Notes: generated by a model from the letters alone, not told the origin. Counted from the first letter of the stretch, positions 34,421 through 42,427 are shown. The stretch: DNA of 60,785 nucleotides from Lachnospiraceae bacterium (GCA_017463255.1 JAFTPP010000021.1:1-60785), one strand, 5' to 3'. Translations and numbers: made by a program.

Positions 34421-36484
34421 CTATTCTCTCTCATATAATAGAACTTGTACCCTATTCTGAATCGTCTTTGCTACCTCATCTACCGTTTTCTGGTCTTCAA
34501 AATAATATCCGGATTCTTCTAAGATTATATCAAACATCTCTTTATCCTCATCATTATTTTTGCTAATCGACATAATTATTTCAATAAACTGTTCTTTCTC
34601 TATATCAGACATAGCATATATTGGACACCCATTTATCGATGTAAGCTCTTGCTCGCATAATGTTCCATCCACGTTTTCAGTATATAGCGGTGTTGATATT
34701 TCTTCAATATATTTTAGAAAGCTACTCTTTCGAATTGGATATGAAATTCCCATTAAAGATTCACTACTTTCTATATGTTTATCTTGTTGCTCTTCAGACA
34801 ATGCAAATCTAACAAAATCCCAAACACCCTCTTTATTTTTCGAATCTATAGTCATGCTAAAGGATAATCCAATAGAAGCCGCATATGTTCCATCACCATC
34901 AATACACGGATAGCCTACAACTACCATATCCTGAATAATTTGATTTGCAGCCTGATACATCATGTGACCAAAAAAGCCTTCCTGCGCTAATAATTGCTTT
35001 TGATTCTGGACCCTTGTATATGGATCTTCACTGATGCCAATTCTCTGGTATTCTGCAAACAAATCTGCTGATTTCTCACGCTCTTTTATAAAAATTAATA
35101 ATTCCTTAAACTCTTCGGAATCAAAGTAACAATTATTGTTTTCTTCATTTACAAATAACTCCTTATTATACAAACATAAAAAAAAGAGTGTATCTTCTTG
35201 CGGCAATCCCATAATTGTTTGTATCTGAGGATTATTGTCCATCACTTCATATAAACTTTTCAGTGTAAAAGAATCATAATTATATAGAAGTGTAGCACTT
35301 CCGTAAGCACTGGTGACACGAAAAACCGTTGGCAACTGATACAAATGACCCTCTTGCATATATGTATTGATTATGTTTTCCATATAATGAGACAAATTAA
35401 TTGTTTCATCCCTCTCGATGTATGGAATCAAATCTTCCAGATATCCCTTTTCTATCAATACATTAATATCGAATAGACCATCATCAATAATATCCGGACC
35501 ATTTCCTGCTGCAATATCTGCTCCTAGTTTTATGGTTGCTTCATCCGTAGACGCTTCCCCGATGGAATAATCAATTATCTCCACATAATACTCTTTGCTC
35601 TGCACATTATACTCTGCTATGGTTTCTTCGGCTCTTGCACCCATCAGTCCATATGTTGCTATTGTAATTTTTTGTCTATTATGCACATCATTTTCGACTT
35701 TAGGATTGAATATATACACAGAAAGCTTATATCCCGCATCAGTCGTTTGCTGCGTAACAAAATACAATCCGCCTTCTTCCCCAAATATATGAAATCCCCA
35801 AATATCCATAGGTAAAATATTATGTGTAAGACAATTAAGTACTAATTCTGCTTCTTTTTGACGATAATACGTCAATGTCCCGGAATCCAAAACTAAATAT
35901 TGGGACTTAGCTATTTCTATGTAATAATTAGTACTGAATTCTATATTTTTTCTTTGTAAATACTTTCCCTTATCGGAATACTGCACTATACCCAATGTTG
36001 TTTGTATACATATATTTCCCTCAGCATCGAAAAAAACTCTTAGTATACCTTCCGAATCTTGAAATTCTGACAATACTACTGTTTCTTCTAATACTCCCTT
36101 AGCACTATAATGATTTAAACAATAAACATATTCTGAATTCTGTCGCTTATATAGCAGAAACCAATATTCCTTTTTTTCACTAACTGCAAATGAATGAATG
36201 GTTTCGTTTTCTGATAGATAAACTTCAACCATTCCATTTTCACCTTTATCTATCTCATAGGAATGAATATAATATAAGTTGTTCTCTGCAGGTTCGATAT
36301 AATAAAATGAATCTTTCATCGTATAAATGTCATATATACAATTCCCAATTGTATTATAAATAACCTTTGATTGATATTCTGTTCCCACATGAAACTTGGT
36401 TTGTTTGTCACAACCGAACAATAGCATTAACGACAGTATAGCTAACCATACTATATTTTTCTTTCTTCTTACAATATGCAACAT
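34421..36484 (-). CDS. orphan lipoprotein: beta-propeller-like domain plus solute-binding domain
   Basis: A 687-residue lipoprotein with Cys25 in LLFGCDKQ. Residues about 30-280 carry strand repeats (YYIEPAENNLYYIHSY, VYCLNHYSAKGVLEETV, FFDAEGNICIQT) suggesting a propeller. From about 280 begins a family 1 solute-binding fold (ITIATYGLMGARAEETIAEY, GADIAAGNGPDIIDDG, YAASIGLSFSMTIDSKN). No permease or ATPase is adjacent, so this is probably a ligand sensor or presenter (inference). It lies downstream of the secreted protein, the peptide gene and an AgrC/A-like pair, and may bind their product. Codon use looks more AT-rich than in the housekeeping genes. Confidence 0.75.
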   Translation of the reverse strand: MLHIVRRKKNIVWLAILSLMLLFGCDKQTKFHVGTEYQSKVIYNTIGNCIYDIYTMKDSFYYIEPAENNLYYIHSYEIDKGENGMVEVYLSENETIHSFAVSEKKEYWFLLYKRQNSEYVYCLNHYSAKGVLEETVVLSEFQDSEGILRVFFDAEGNICIQTTLGIVQYSDKGKYLQRKNIEFSTNYYIEIAKSQYLVLDSGTLTYYRQKEAELVLNCLTHNILPMDIWGFHIFGEEGGLYFVTQQTTDAGYKLSVYIFNPKVENDVHNRQKITIATYGLMGARAEETIAEYNVQSKEYYVEIIDYSIGEASTDEATIKLGADIAAGNGPDIIDDGLFDINVLIEKGYLEDLIPYIERDETINLSHYMENIINTYMQEGHLYQLPTVFRVTSAYGSATLLYNYDSFTLKSLYEVMDNNPQIQTIMGLPQEDTLFFLCLYNKELFVNEENNNCYFDSEEFKELLIFIKEREKSADLFAEYQRIGISEDPYTRVQNQKQLLAQEGFFGHMMYQAANQIIQDMVVVGYPCIDGDGTYAASIGLSFSMTIDSKNKEGVWDFVRFALSEEQQDKHIESSESLMGISYPIRKSSFLKYIEEISTPLYTENVDGTLCEQELTSINGCPIYAMSDIEKEQFIEIIMSISKNNDEDKEMFDIILEESGYYFEDQKTVDEVAKTIQNRVQVLLYERE

Positions 36485-36533
36485 TTCATATTCCTATTCT
36501 TAAATATATCGCCATAACATATTTATCGTGAGA

Positions 36534-36920
36534 TTATTGAAGCCAATACACATTATAATGCCATGTTGACCATTCACTCTTGGTTCCTGCATATTGAACA
36601 GTATGATTGGTCAATCCTTGGATTACCTCCTCTCCATTAGTGGCCTTACAAGAACTAAATGCAAAATTAGTTGAAACCGCTGTATCTGTATAGACCTCTG
36701 ATCTGGTATGTAAATACAATAATGAACTAACTGTTCCATTCGCATCAATCAATTGAGTATATCCATTTCCTGCAACTCGATTAACTACAGTCCCCATACG
36801 CACCGTTTTTCCTTCAATCTCTTTGTTGATGGTTTCTGCTGACGAAGTAAGTAAACCTCCAAAACATAACGTCATACATAACACAAGAACCAATGATACT
36901 TTTCTTATTTTTCTTTTCAT
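36534..36920 (-). CDS. small secreted protein of unknown function
   Basis: A 128-residue precursor with a clear Sec signal (KIRKVSLVLVLCMTLCFGGL, cleavage probably after Ser-Ser-Ala at 28). The mature part is about 100 residues, with GTVVNRVAGNGYTQLIDANG, one cysteine in FSSCKATNG, and a Trp/Tyr-rich end (EWSTWHYNVYWLQ). Size, secretion and the aromatic tail are bacteriocin-like, but I do not recognise a bacteriocin family. AGGAGG precedes ATG. It follows the 22-codon ORF by 42 bp and is probably co-transcribed. Confidence 0.65.
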   Translation of the reverse strand: MKRKIRKVSLVLVLCMTLCFGGLLTSSAETINKEIEGKTVRMGTVVNRVAGNGYTQLIDANGTVSSLLYLHTRSEVYTDTAVSTNFAFSSCKATNGEEVIQGLTNHTVQYAGTKSEWSTWHYNVYWLQ

Positions 36921-36962
36921 TTTCTCTTCCTCCTAAATTCTAAAATCGGTTACGGTTCATCA

Positions 36963-37031
36963 CTAGCCAAACAGCCATTTCCACAGCTCTGACCAAATAT
37001 CACGTGCATTTTGATTATTATTGCTCCCCAT
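36963..37031 (-). CDS. 22-residue leaderless amphipathic peptide
   Basis: A short frame missed by usual length cut-offs. It starts ATG at 37029-37031, begins MGSNNNQNARD, and ends IWSELWKWLFG before TAG. AGAGGTGAG lies just upstream at good spacing. The C-terminal half has three Trp, Leu and Phe on one helical face with Glu/Lys/Ser on the other. No Cys, no double-glycine leader and no signal peptide, so it is not AgrD. It sits between an AgrC/A-like pair and a secreted protein, behind direct repeats suited to a LytTR regulator. Likely a signal or PSM-like peptide (inference). Confidence 0.6.
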   Translation of the reverse strand: MGSNNNQNARDIWSELWKWLFG

Positions 37032-37041
37032 TGTCTCACCT

Positions 37042-37062
37042 CTTATAAATTTAACTTATAAG
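37042..37062 (-). promoter_or_regulatory. likely -10 region and palindrome of the peptide gene
   Basis: Inverted repeat CTTATAA (37042-37048)/TTATAAG (37056-37062). On the minus strand TATAAG (37055-37060) is a plausible -10. The best -35 is only TTGCAA with a short spacer, as expected of an activator-dependent promoter. Confidence 0.45.
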
Positions 37063-37083
37063 ACATTTTGTACGCTTGCAATA

Positions 37084-37116
37084 ATAAGTCCGTGAATGGT
37101 CGTATAACTCCGTGAA
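37084..37116 (-). promoter_or_regulatory. direct repeats, candidate LytTR regulator binding site
   Basis: On the minus strand TTCACGGAGTTAT (37104-37116) and TTCACGGACTTAT (37084-37096) match at 12 of 13 bases with a period of 20 bp, so they lie on one face of the helix. LytTR regulators such as AgrA bind paired direct repeats about two turns apart. The pair ends just before the likely -35 of the peptide gene, and begins 3 bp after the kinase stop codon. Confidence 0.6.
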
Positions 37117-37118
37117 CG

Positions 37119-38420
37119 TCATTTGTCTAGAAGTAAATCGACATGAATTACAAACTCTTTGGAGGTTTCTTCTTTTATAAATATTCCATGATTCTTCTCC
37201 ACTACTTCTTGAACATTTAATAATCCATAGCCATGGTTTTCCTTATCCTGCTTAGATGTATATCGGACTCCGGAACCCGACTTTTCCTCCGACTCTTGCC
37301 TTGTATTTCTCAGCACAAATTTAATAAAATCCGTTCCGGAATAGATTTCTAGCCGAACCTTTATAATGCTTCTTTCGGTATGCTTATTCTTTTCATCATC
37401 AATGTTTTGAAGTAGATTGGCAAAGATTCTGCATAAATCATAATCATTTATTCTCAAGTTTTCATTAGCATGTCCCCTAATCTCTATCACTACATCCTTC
37501 CCCCATCTAGATGCAAAATAATTAAAGATAATATCTAAAAGTGAATTACCCGTATTTATCGTCATTTCTCGTATCGTGATAATTCCCTTTTCCATCTCAT
37601 CAACGTATTCCTGAATCTTGTCCATATTCTGTTCATATGACAACTGCTTTAATACCATGAGATGATTAGCCATGTCATGACGATATTTAACTGTCTCTTC
37701 AACGCTTCCTCTAATGCTGTCATAGTACCGCTCTTGCATTTTTCTTAATTCCTGCTCTGTATATAACAGCTCTTGAAGTCTATTATTCATCTGCTTAACC
37801 ATAAGTACCATTACTATAACCGCAATAATAGCCATATATCCGGCTATTCCCAGCACTGAGATAAACACCTTATCCTTCTCACTTTGCACATTATCTCCTG
37901 CAACGTTCAGACTCCCAAAAGACAATGCCAAAAGCAAAGCAGCTACCATTAAAATACCGAGAAATACTTTCCAAAAACGAATATTTCCTTTTTCGGTCTT
38001 TAGCATTCGATTATGTCTGTTTACTAGTAAGAGTATCACTATGATTATCAACACCAAAAACTGCTCACTAACACTATAAAAATACTCGCCATACGCCATA
38101 GTGAACATTTCTTTGGCTGACATCTTTAAAAGATAATTGTTCATACTCCCCACACAAGAGGTAGCCAAGAAAACCAAGAGTGCTTTTACACAATTTGTAT
38201 AATGATTGGTTAGTAAAAATGCTATTAACGCTAAAATGTGCAATAATAACAATTTAGGAAAATGAGAATTGTTGTTTACTACAATAATGCATATGTATAT
38301 ACCTAGCAATAATGGCAATGGATAGCGCCTACATGGCTTTATTCGAAACACTGCATAAGACGCTAAAACATAACTGGAAAATACCATAATAAAAATAACC
38401 GTCAATAATAATATTTCCAT
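37119..38420 (-). CDS. AgrC-like sensor histidine kinase (GHKL)
   Basis: A 433-residue kinase with six to seven membrane segments in the first 210 residues and no large outer domain, as in peptide-sensing AgrC-type kinases. The phospho-acceptor is His248 in YRHDMANHL; a helical dimer region follows. The N box is FANLLQNIDDEKNK, and the G box is HGYGLLNVQEVVEKNHG. It starts 4 bp after the response regulator ends, so the two are co-translated. It probably senses a peptide; the 22-codon ORF encoded just downstream is the obvious candidate. Confidence 0.9.
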   Translation of the reverse strand: MEILLLTVIFIMVFSSYVLASYAVFRIKPCRRYPLPLLLGIYICIIVVNNNSHFPKLLLLHILALIAFLLTNHYTNCVKALLVFLATSCVGSMNNYLLKMSAKEMFTMAYGEYFYSVSEQFLVLIIIVILLLVNRHNRMLKTEKGNIRFWKVFLGILMVAALLLALSFGSLNVAGDNVQSEKDKVFISVLGIAGYMAIIAVIVMVLMVKQMNNRLQELLYTEQELRKMQERYYDSIRGSVEETVKYRHDMANHLMVLKQLSYEQNMDKIQEYVDEMEKGIITIREMTINTGNSLLDIIFNYFASRWGKDVVIEIRGHANENLRINDYDLCRIFANLLQNIDDEKNKHTERSIIKVRLEIYSGTDFIKFVLRNTRQESEEKSGSGVRYTSKQDKENHGYGLLNVQEVVEKNHGIFIKEETSKEFVIHVDLLLDK

Positions 38421-38423
38421 TAT

Positions 38424-39149
38424 TTATCCTCTTCTATAATGTAAATCATATTCTCGGTAAGCCGTACTAAAAGTACCCACGTTTCTTCTGGAAATTGTCA
38501 GTTCTCTTCCTTGAAAATAATACTGGATTTTTCTTTCTTTCCTTACAGATATATACCTCATATTTACAATCTCTGTTCTGTTTATACGAAAAAAGATTCT
38601 GTTGTCTAATATTGACTCCAATTTACTTAAAGACATGTCTCGTCGGCACACTTCATCTCCTATGTAGAACTCCACATACCCGTCGTATGCCCTTATATAT
38701 GAAATATCATATTGTCTTACAACAACTTCGCGTCTGTTTTTATAGACAGTAATTTCACTCTGCCCAACACGACTATGTATAAGATAATATATCGCCTCTT
38801 CCACATCCCGTTTTTGATATGGTTTCTGTATATACCTCTTGGCATTAATCTTAAATGCTTCATTCACATACTCGAGTTTTCCTGTCGCCATAACAATTTC
38901 ACATTGTGGATTAATTCTATGTATTTCCTTTCCCGCATCTATCCCATTCATTCCCGGCATTTCAACATCTAAAAACACATAATCTACCTGGTCCACTATC
39001 TGCAACAATTCTTCAGCAGTCAATACTTCCATGATAGAATATGAGCCACACAACTCTTTATTATCATTTAATATTTCTTCCACCATAGTAGCCAGTAATC
39101 GAATCGCACTGCTATTATCATCGCATATGGCTATGTTTAATTTTTCCAT
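38424..39149 (-). CDS. LytTR-family response regulator
   Basis: A 241-residue AgrA-like regulator. The receiver domain has Asp10/Asp11 (AICDDN), the phospho-acceptor Asp61 (VFLDVEMPGMNG) and Lys in IQKPYQKRD. The C-terminal LytTR DNA-binding domain runs from about residue 135 (SYIRAYDGYVEFYIG, FFRINRTEIVNMRYI). ATG at 39147-39149 follows GAGGGAA at good spacing; the frame upstream starts at TTG and is unlikely. It forms a pair with the kinase. Likely targets are its own operon and the peptide promoter. Confidence 0.92.
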   Translation of the reverse strand: MEKLNIAICDDNSSAIRLLATMVEEILNDNKELCGSYSIMEVLTAEELLQIVDQVDYVFLDVEMPGMNGIDAGKEIHRINPQCEIVMATGKLEYVNEAFKINAKRYIQKPYQKRDVEEAIYYLIHSRVGQSEITVYKNRREVVVRQYDISYIRAYDGYVEFYIGDEVCRRDMSLSKLESILDNRIFFRINRTEIVNMRYISVRKERKIQYYFQGRELTISRRNVGTFSTAYREYDLHYRRG

Positions 39150-39186
39150 CGTAAATTCCCTCAACTAAAATATAGCTTACCTAGAC

Positions 39187-39216
39187 ATTATACTACCACC
39201 GACATATGGTTTACAA
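39187..39216 (-). promoter_or_regulatory. promoter of the regulator-kinase pair
   Basis: On the minus strand TTGTAA (39211-39216), 18 bases, TATAAT (39187-39192). The -35 overlaps one arm of a TTACAAT/ATTGTAA inverted repeat (39211-39217, 39230-39236) just after spmA. Confidence 0.5.
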
Positions 39217-39242
39217 TATTATTATTAACATTGTAAGTAAAT

Positions 39243-39836
39243 TTAAGAATTCTTTCCTGCACATTTAATCTTACAATATATCACCGCCACAACAGTACTC
39301 ATTGCTGTTACAACAAGTGCAGGACCGATAACTGCTGCCGGGTTCACACTTCCGTACTGGCTTCTGTATGCAATAATATTAACAGGAACCAACTGCAGGG
39401 AAGAAATATTAAGCACTAAAAAAGTACACATCTCATTGCTTGCGATGTGTACCTTAGTTCCTCTGTCTATCTCCAGATTTTTAAGCTCCTCCATTGCCTT
39501 TAATCCCGCAGGTGTTGCAGCCCACCCAAGACCTAACATATTGGCAATCATATTCATGGAAATGTATTTTAGTGACGGGTGCTCCTTTGGAATCTTTGGA
39601 AAAAGAAAACTTAGTATTCCCTTCATTTTCCCAGCAAGCTGCTCTACAAGCCCTGCGTTTTCTGCTACCTTCATAAGTCCCGACCACATGGACACTACAC
39701 CCAACATGGTAATGCATAAATTGACTGCTTCTTTTGCCGAATCAAGTGCAGATAATGTCACTGCTTCAAAATTACCACTGATTCCTCCGTATAAAATACC
39801 AATAAGTATCATTCCACCCCATAATAGGTTAAGCAC
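39243..39836 (-). CDS. spmA: spore maturation protein A
   Basis: A 197-residue membrane protein of the nucleoside-recognition family: LNLLWGGMILIGILYGGISGN, then LCITMLGVVSMWSGLMKVAENAGL, MIANMLGLGWAATPAGLKAM, and FLVLNISSLQLVPVNIIAYR. It works with SpmB in spore-core dehydration. GTG at 39834-39836 follows GAGGG and gives the family's usual N-terminus; the longer frame adds an unlikely 12 residues. It is separated from spmB by the signalling cluster, which breaks a normally tight pair. Confidence 0.92.
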   Translation of the reverse strand: MLNLLWGGMILIGILYGGISGNFEAVTLSALDSAKEAVNLCITMLGVVSMWSGLMKVAENAGLVEQLAGKMKGILSFLFPKIPKEHPSLKYISMNMIANMLGLGWAATPAGLKAMEELKNLEIDRGTKVHIASNEMCTFLVLNISSLQLVPVNIIAYRSQYGSVNPAAVIGPALVVTAMSTVVAVIYCKIKCAGKNS

Positions 39837-39961
39837 ATTTCCCTCTTTTCCACCATAAGTGTATAGACGCAATTAGTATACTATATGTGATGTAAATTGC
39901 AGTTATCACATCCATTTTACAGCATTACTCAGTTCTACAAGGCCTTGCTTCTTAGTACACT

Positions 39962-40130
39962 AGGGTCTGAATTGCCCTTTCTTACTCTGAGACCCCGTTT
40001 TATGAAATTCTCGGGGTCTGAATCTTAGACTTCTCTGTCAAGACCCTGATGGGGCACAAATATGATAAAAATCTGACTTTTTCCCGCAATTTCGGGGTCT
40101 TAACGAATAAAAAGTCTCTCCCAGACCCCG
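39962..40130. repeat. triple-hairpin GGGGTCT/AGACCCC element, copy 2
   Basis: Same order of stems as at 10812-10982. First: AGGGTCT (39962-39968) with AGACCC (39990-39995). Second: CGGGGTCT (40012-40019) with AGACCC (40041-40046). Third: CGGGGTCT (40093-40100) with AGACCCCG (40123-40130). Both copies end with CGGGGTCTTAA, a 20-odd-base loop, CAGACCCC and GCAAC. It fills the gap between fabH and spmA. Confidence 0.7.
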
Positions 40131-40140
40131 CAACCTCTGA

Positions 40141-40188
40141 GCAATTGAATCACTGGGCAACTGAACCACTGGGCAACTGAATTACCGC
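40141..40188. repeat. three 16-bp tandem repeats
   Basis: Units gcaattgaatcactgg, gcaactgaaccactgg and gcaactgaattaccgc, in direct contact, between the hairpin element and the fabH terminator. Not coding as far as I can see. Confidence 0.75.
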
Positions 40189-40196
40189 AAACGCAA

Positions 40197-40232
40197 TACC
40201 GCGGAGCAGCTTAAAAGAGTTGCTCCGCGGTA
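40197..40232 (-). terminator. strong hairpin after fabH
   Basis: Perfect 12-bp GC-rich stem TACCGCGGAGCA/TGCTCCGCGGTA with a 12-base loop, 27 bp after the fabH stop. No clean T tract follows on the minus strand, so termination may be partial or Rho-aided (inference). Confidence 0.65.
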
Positions 40233-40258
40233 CGTTATAGGGTATCAAAAATACGTGA

Positions 40259-41221
40259 CTACCAAGTTAATACGCTTGCTGCCCAGGTGAGTCCTCCACC
40301 GAAGCCTGCAAGTACAATTTTATCTCCGCGGTTTAACATGCCCTTGCGGTTCATCTCATCCAGAAGAATCGGCACGCTGGCTGCGGAAATATTTCCACAA
40401 TGATCAAGGCTTATAGGGAACTTATCCTCATCCACCTTCAATCTTTTCGACACTGACTGTAAGATTCTGATATTTGCCTGATGCAATGCAAAATACTTAA
40501 TATCGTCAGGAGTAAGCCCTGCTTCATCAAGAACTTCCTGAATGCATGCAGGTACTTTTGAAACTGCGAATTTATAAACTTCCTGTCCATCCATATGAAT
40601 GTATTCTAATTTGGTCGGGTTGCTTACAAGTGGATTGTTATTTAAACGGTTCTGTCCGTAAAGACACATTCCCTTTGCACCGTCAGAACCCTGACGATAG
40701 CTCATAAGTCCCGCTTCATCCGCTCTCACTACAGCCGCGCCTGCGCCATCACCAAAGAGTACGCATGTGCTTCTGTCATTCCAATCCATAATCTTACTTA
40801 AGGTTTCAGCACCTAAAACAAGGGCTGTCTTTGCTAGTCCGCTTGTAATATATGCATGTGCTGTATGTAACGCCGCCATAAAACCGGTACAGGCTGCGTT
40901 AATGTCCATAGCGAAGGCATTCTCGGCACCAATTCCTGCCTGTACTTCACAGGCACAAGAAGGTGTCATATAATCATTGGTTAATGTTCCCACAATAATT
41001 AAATCTATTTCTTCAGGTGTTACCCCTGCATCTGCCATAGCTCTTTTGGCCGCTTCAATAGACATGCTTGAAGTTGTTTCTTCTTTTGCAAGATGTCTTT
41101 CTCTGATTCCGGTTCTGCTTGAAATCCATTCGTCAGATGTATCCATAATCTTAGACAGGTCGTCATTGGTCACAATGGTTTCCGGCAAATAACTACCTGT
41201 TCCGATAATACGAGTTGTCAT
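40259..41221 (-). CDS. fabH: beta-ketoacyl-ACP synthase III
   Basis: A 320-residue condensing enzyme that starts fatty acid synthesis by joining acetyl-CoA to malonyl-ACP. The catalytic triad is Cys111 in NAACTGFMAA, His in FALHQANIRI and Asn in HCGNISAAS. The N-terminal GTGSYLPETIVTNDDL and C-terminal GFGGGLTWAASVL are typical. It is the last gene of the fab cluster; in many relatives it is near the front with fabT. A hairpin follows. Confidence 0.97.
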   Translation of the reverse strand: MTTRIIGTGSYLPETIVTNDDLSKIMDTSDEWISSRTGIRERHLAKEETTSSMSIEAAKRAMADAGVTPEEIDLIIVGTLTNDYMTPSCACEVQAGIGAENAFAMDINAACTGFMAALHTAHAYITSGLAKTALVLGAETLSKIMDWNDRSTCVLFGDGAGAAVVRADEAGLMSYRQGSDGAKGMCLYGQNRLNNNPLVSNPTKLEYIHMDGQEVYKFAVSKVPACIQEVLDEAGLTPDDIKYFALHQANIRILQSVSKRLKVDEDKFPISLDHCGNISAASVPILLDEMNRKGMLNRGDKIVLAGFGGGLTWAASVLTW

Positions 41222-41281
41222 AGCTGTTAGCTCCTAAGTTTATCTTAATTTCTCTTTCTATCTTTGTTTCAAATACTACTG

Positions 41282-42370
41282 TTATTCCTGTGGTGCAAAC
41301 TCTTTCATAATATCACTTACATGCTCCAGTTTTGTCGCCCTATAGGCATTGGTTCCACAGAATAATAATGCCTCGTCCGTTTTTCCCGTTACAGCATTTA
41401 CCAAAGCATCCGTAATACAGTATGGTGTTTCATTGGGCTTACAGGTGCTTACACATAAATGACACGTTGGATGAGGAATTCTTCCCTCTTTTGCCCGTTT
41501 CATAAAAGGATTCAAAATTGCCCTTCCCGGCATTCCTACCGGACTTTGTACGATCACAATATCTTCCTCTTTAGCGTCAATATAGGCTTGTTTGTAATCC
41601 ATTGGTGCATCACATTCATAGGTTGTTACAAACCGTGTTGCCATCTGGACTCCGTTTGCACCCATAGCAAGATAGTGCTCTAAGTCCTCTCGTGAATATA
41701 CACCACCGGCAACCACAACGGGTATTTGGGTATTTTGTGAGTTTGCAAAATCTTTTGTATAATCAATGATTCTTATAACTTCTTCGTCATAGTTATCATT
41801 CTCAATATACTCGGTAATCTGTTCTTTGGTAAAGCCCAGATGACCGCCTGCCTTTGGTCCTTCAATGACAATCATATCCGGAATACGCATAAATTTCTTT
41901 AACCAGTATTTGCAGATTACTTCTGCACTTTTTACACTGGACACAATGGGGGCAATTTTGGTCTTTGTTCCTTCTACTAACTTAGGAAGGGACATTGGAA
42001 GACCTGCACCGGAAATAATCAGGTCAATGCCAGCCTCTACTGCTGCCTTAACATATTCCTCATATTTTCTGGTTGCCACCATAATATTGGTAGCTATAAT
42101 CCCTGTTCTTTTCCCATTTTTAATTCCTTGGGCAATCATATCTTTCGCTTTACGAATTTCCTCGCCGATTGCTCTTAGGTTACATTCTATTGGATTTCTG
42201 TCATAGTCTCTGTCGCGATATCCGATTTGTGCCGTTGAAATCACTCCGACACCACCTTCTAATGCAACTGCTCCGGCAAGACCGGACAGACTTACACCTA
42301 CACCCATACCGCCTTGAATTACGGGAATCGGTATGGTTATATCTCCAATTTGCAAGGGCTTTATATTCAT
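41282..42370 (-). CDS. nitronate monooxygenase family flavoprotein in the fab cluster
   Basis: A 362-residue TIM-barrel flavoprotein of the 2-nitropropane dioxygenase/FabK superfamily: PIPVIQGGMGVGVSLSGLAGAVA, GVISTAQIGYR, VIEGPKAGGHLGF and VVVAGGVYSREDLEHYLAMGANGVQMATRF. It is not the enoyl reductase, because fabK is a separate gene here. The C-terminal region has a cysteine group, CHLCVSTCKPNETPYC, unusual for the fold. The role within the fab cluster is unknown. ATG at 42370 starts the conserved part; the longer frame begins at TTG. Confidence 0.82.
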   Translation of the reverse strand: MNIKPLQIGDITIPIPVIQGGMGVGVSLSGLAGAVALEGGVGVISTAQIGYRDRDYDRNPIECNLRAIGEEIRKAKDMIAQGIKNGKRTGIIATNIMVATRKYEEYVKAAVEAGIDLIISGAGLPMSLPKLVEGTKTKIAPIVSSVKSAEVICKYWLKKFMRIPDMIVIEGPKAGGHLGFTKEQITEYIENDNYDEEVIRIIDYTKDFANSQNTQIPVVVAGGVYSREDLEHYLAMGANGVQMATRFVTTYECDAPMDYKQAYIDAKEEDIVIVQSPVGMPGRAILNPFMKRAKEGRIPHPTCHLCVSTCKPNETPYCITDALVNAVTGKTDEALLFCGTNAYRATKLEHVSDIMKEFAPQE

Positions 42371-42427
42371 TATTTTATAATTCCTTCCATTGCCATTCAC
42401 CAAATGACAAATTCATTCCATTCCGGA

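Noticed and set aside
34421-36484. Ordinary sugar-binding component of an importer
   Set aside because: No permease or ATPase is adjacent, and it has an extra propeller-like N-terminal half.
36534-36920. Lactococcin 972-type bacteriocin
   Set aside because: Secretion and aromatic tail fit, but I cannot see the family pattern and there is no matching multi-pass immunity gene.
36963-37031. Calling the 22-residue peptide an AgrD or a double-glycine bacteriocin
   Set aside because: There is no Cys or Ser ring residue context, no AgrD-type leader, no GG leader and no AgrB gene nearby.
41255-41280. FabT box upstream of fabH (TTTGTTTCAAA)
   Set aside because: The half sites have the wrong spacing compared with the TTTGAnnnTCAAA boxes at acpP and fabD.
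41282-42370. A second enoyl-ACP reductase FabK
   Set aside because: It differs from the true fabK at 46005-46928, is longer, and carries a C-terminal cysteine group typical of NMO-type proteins.
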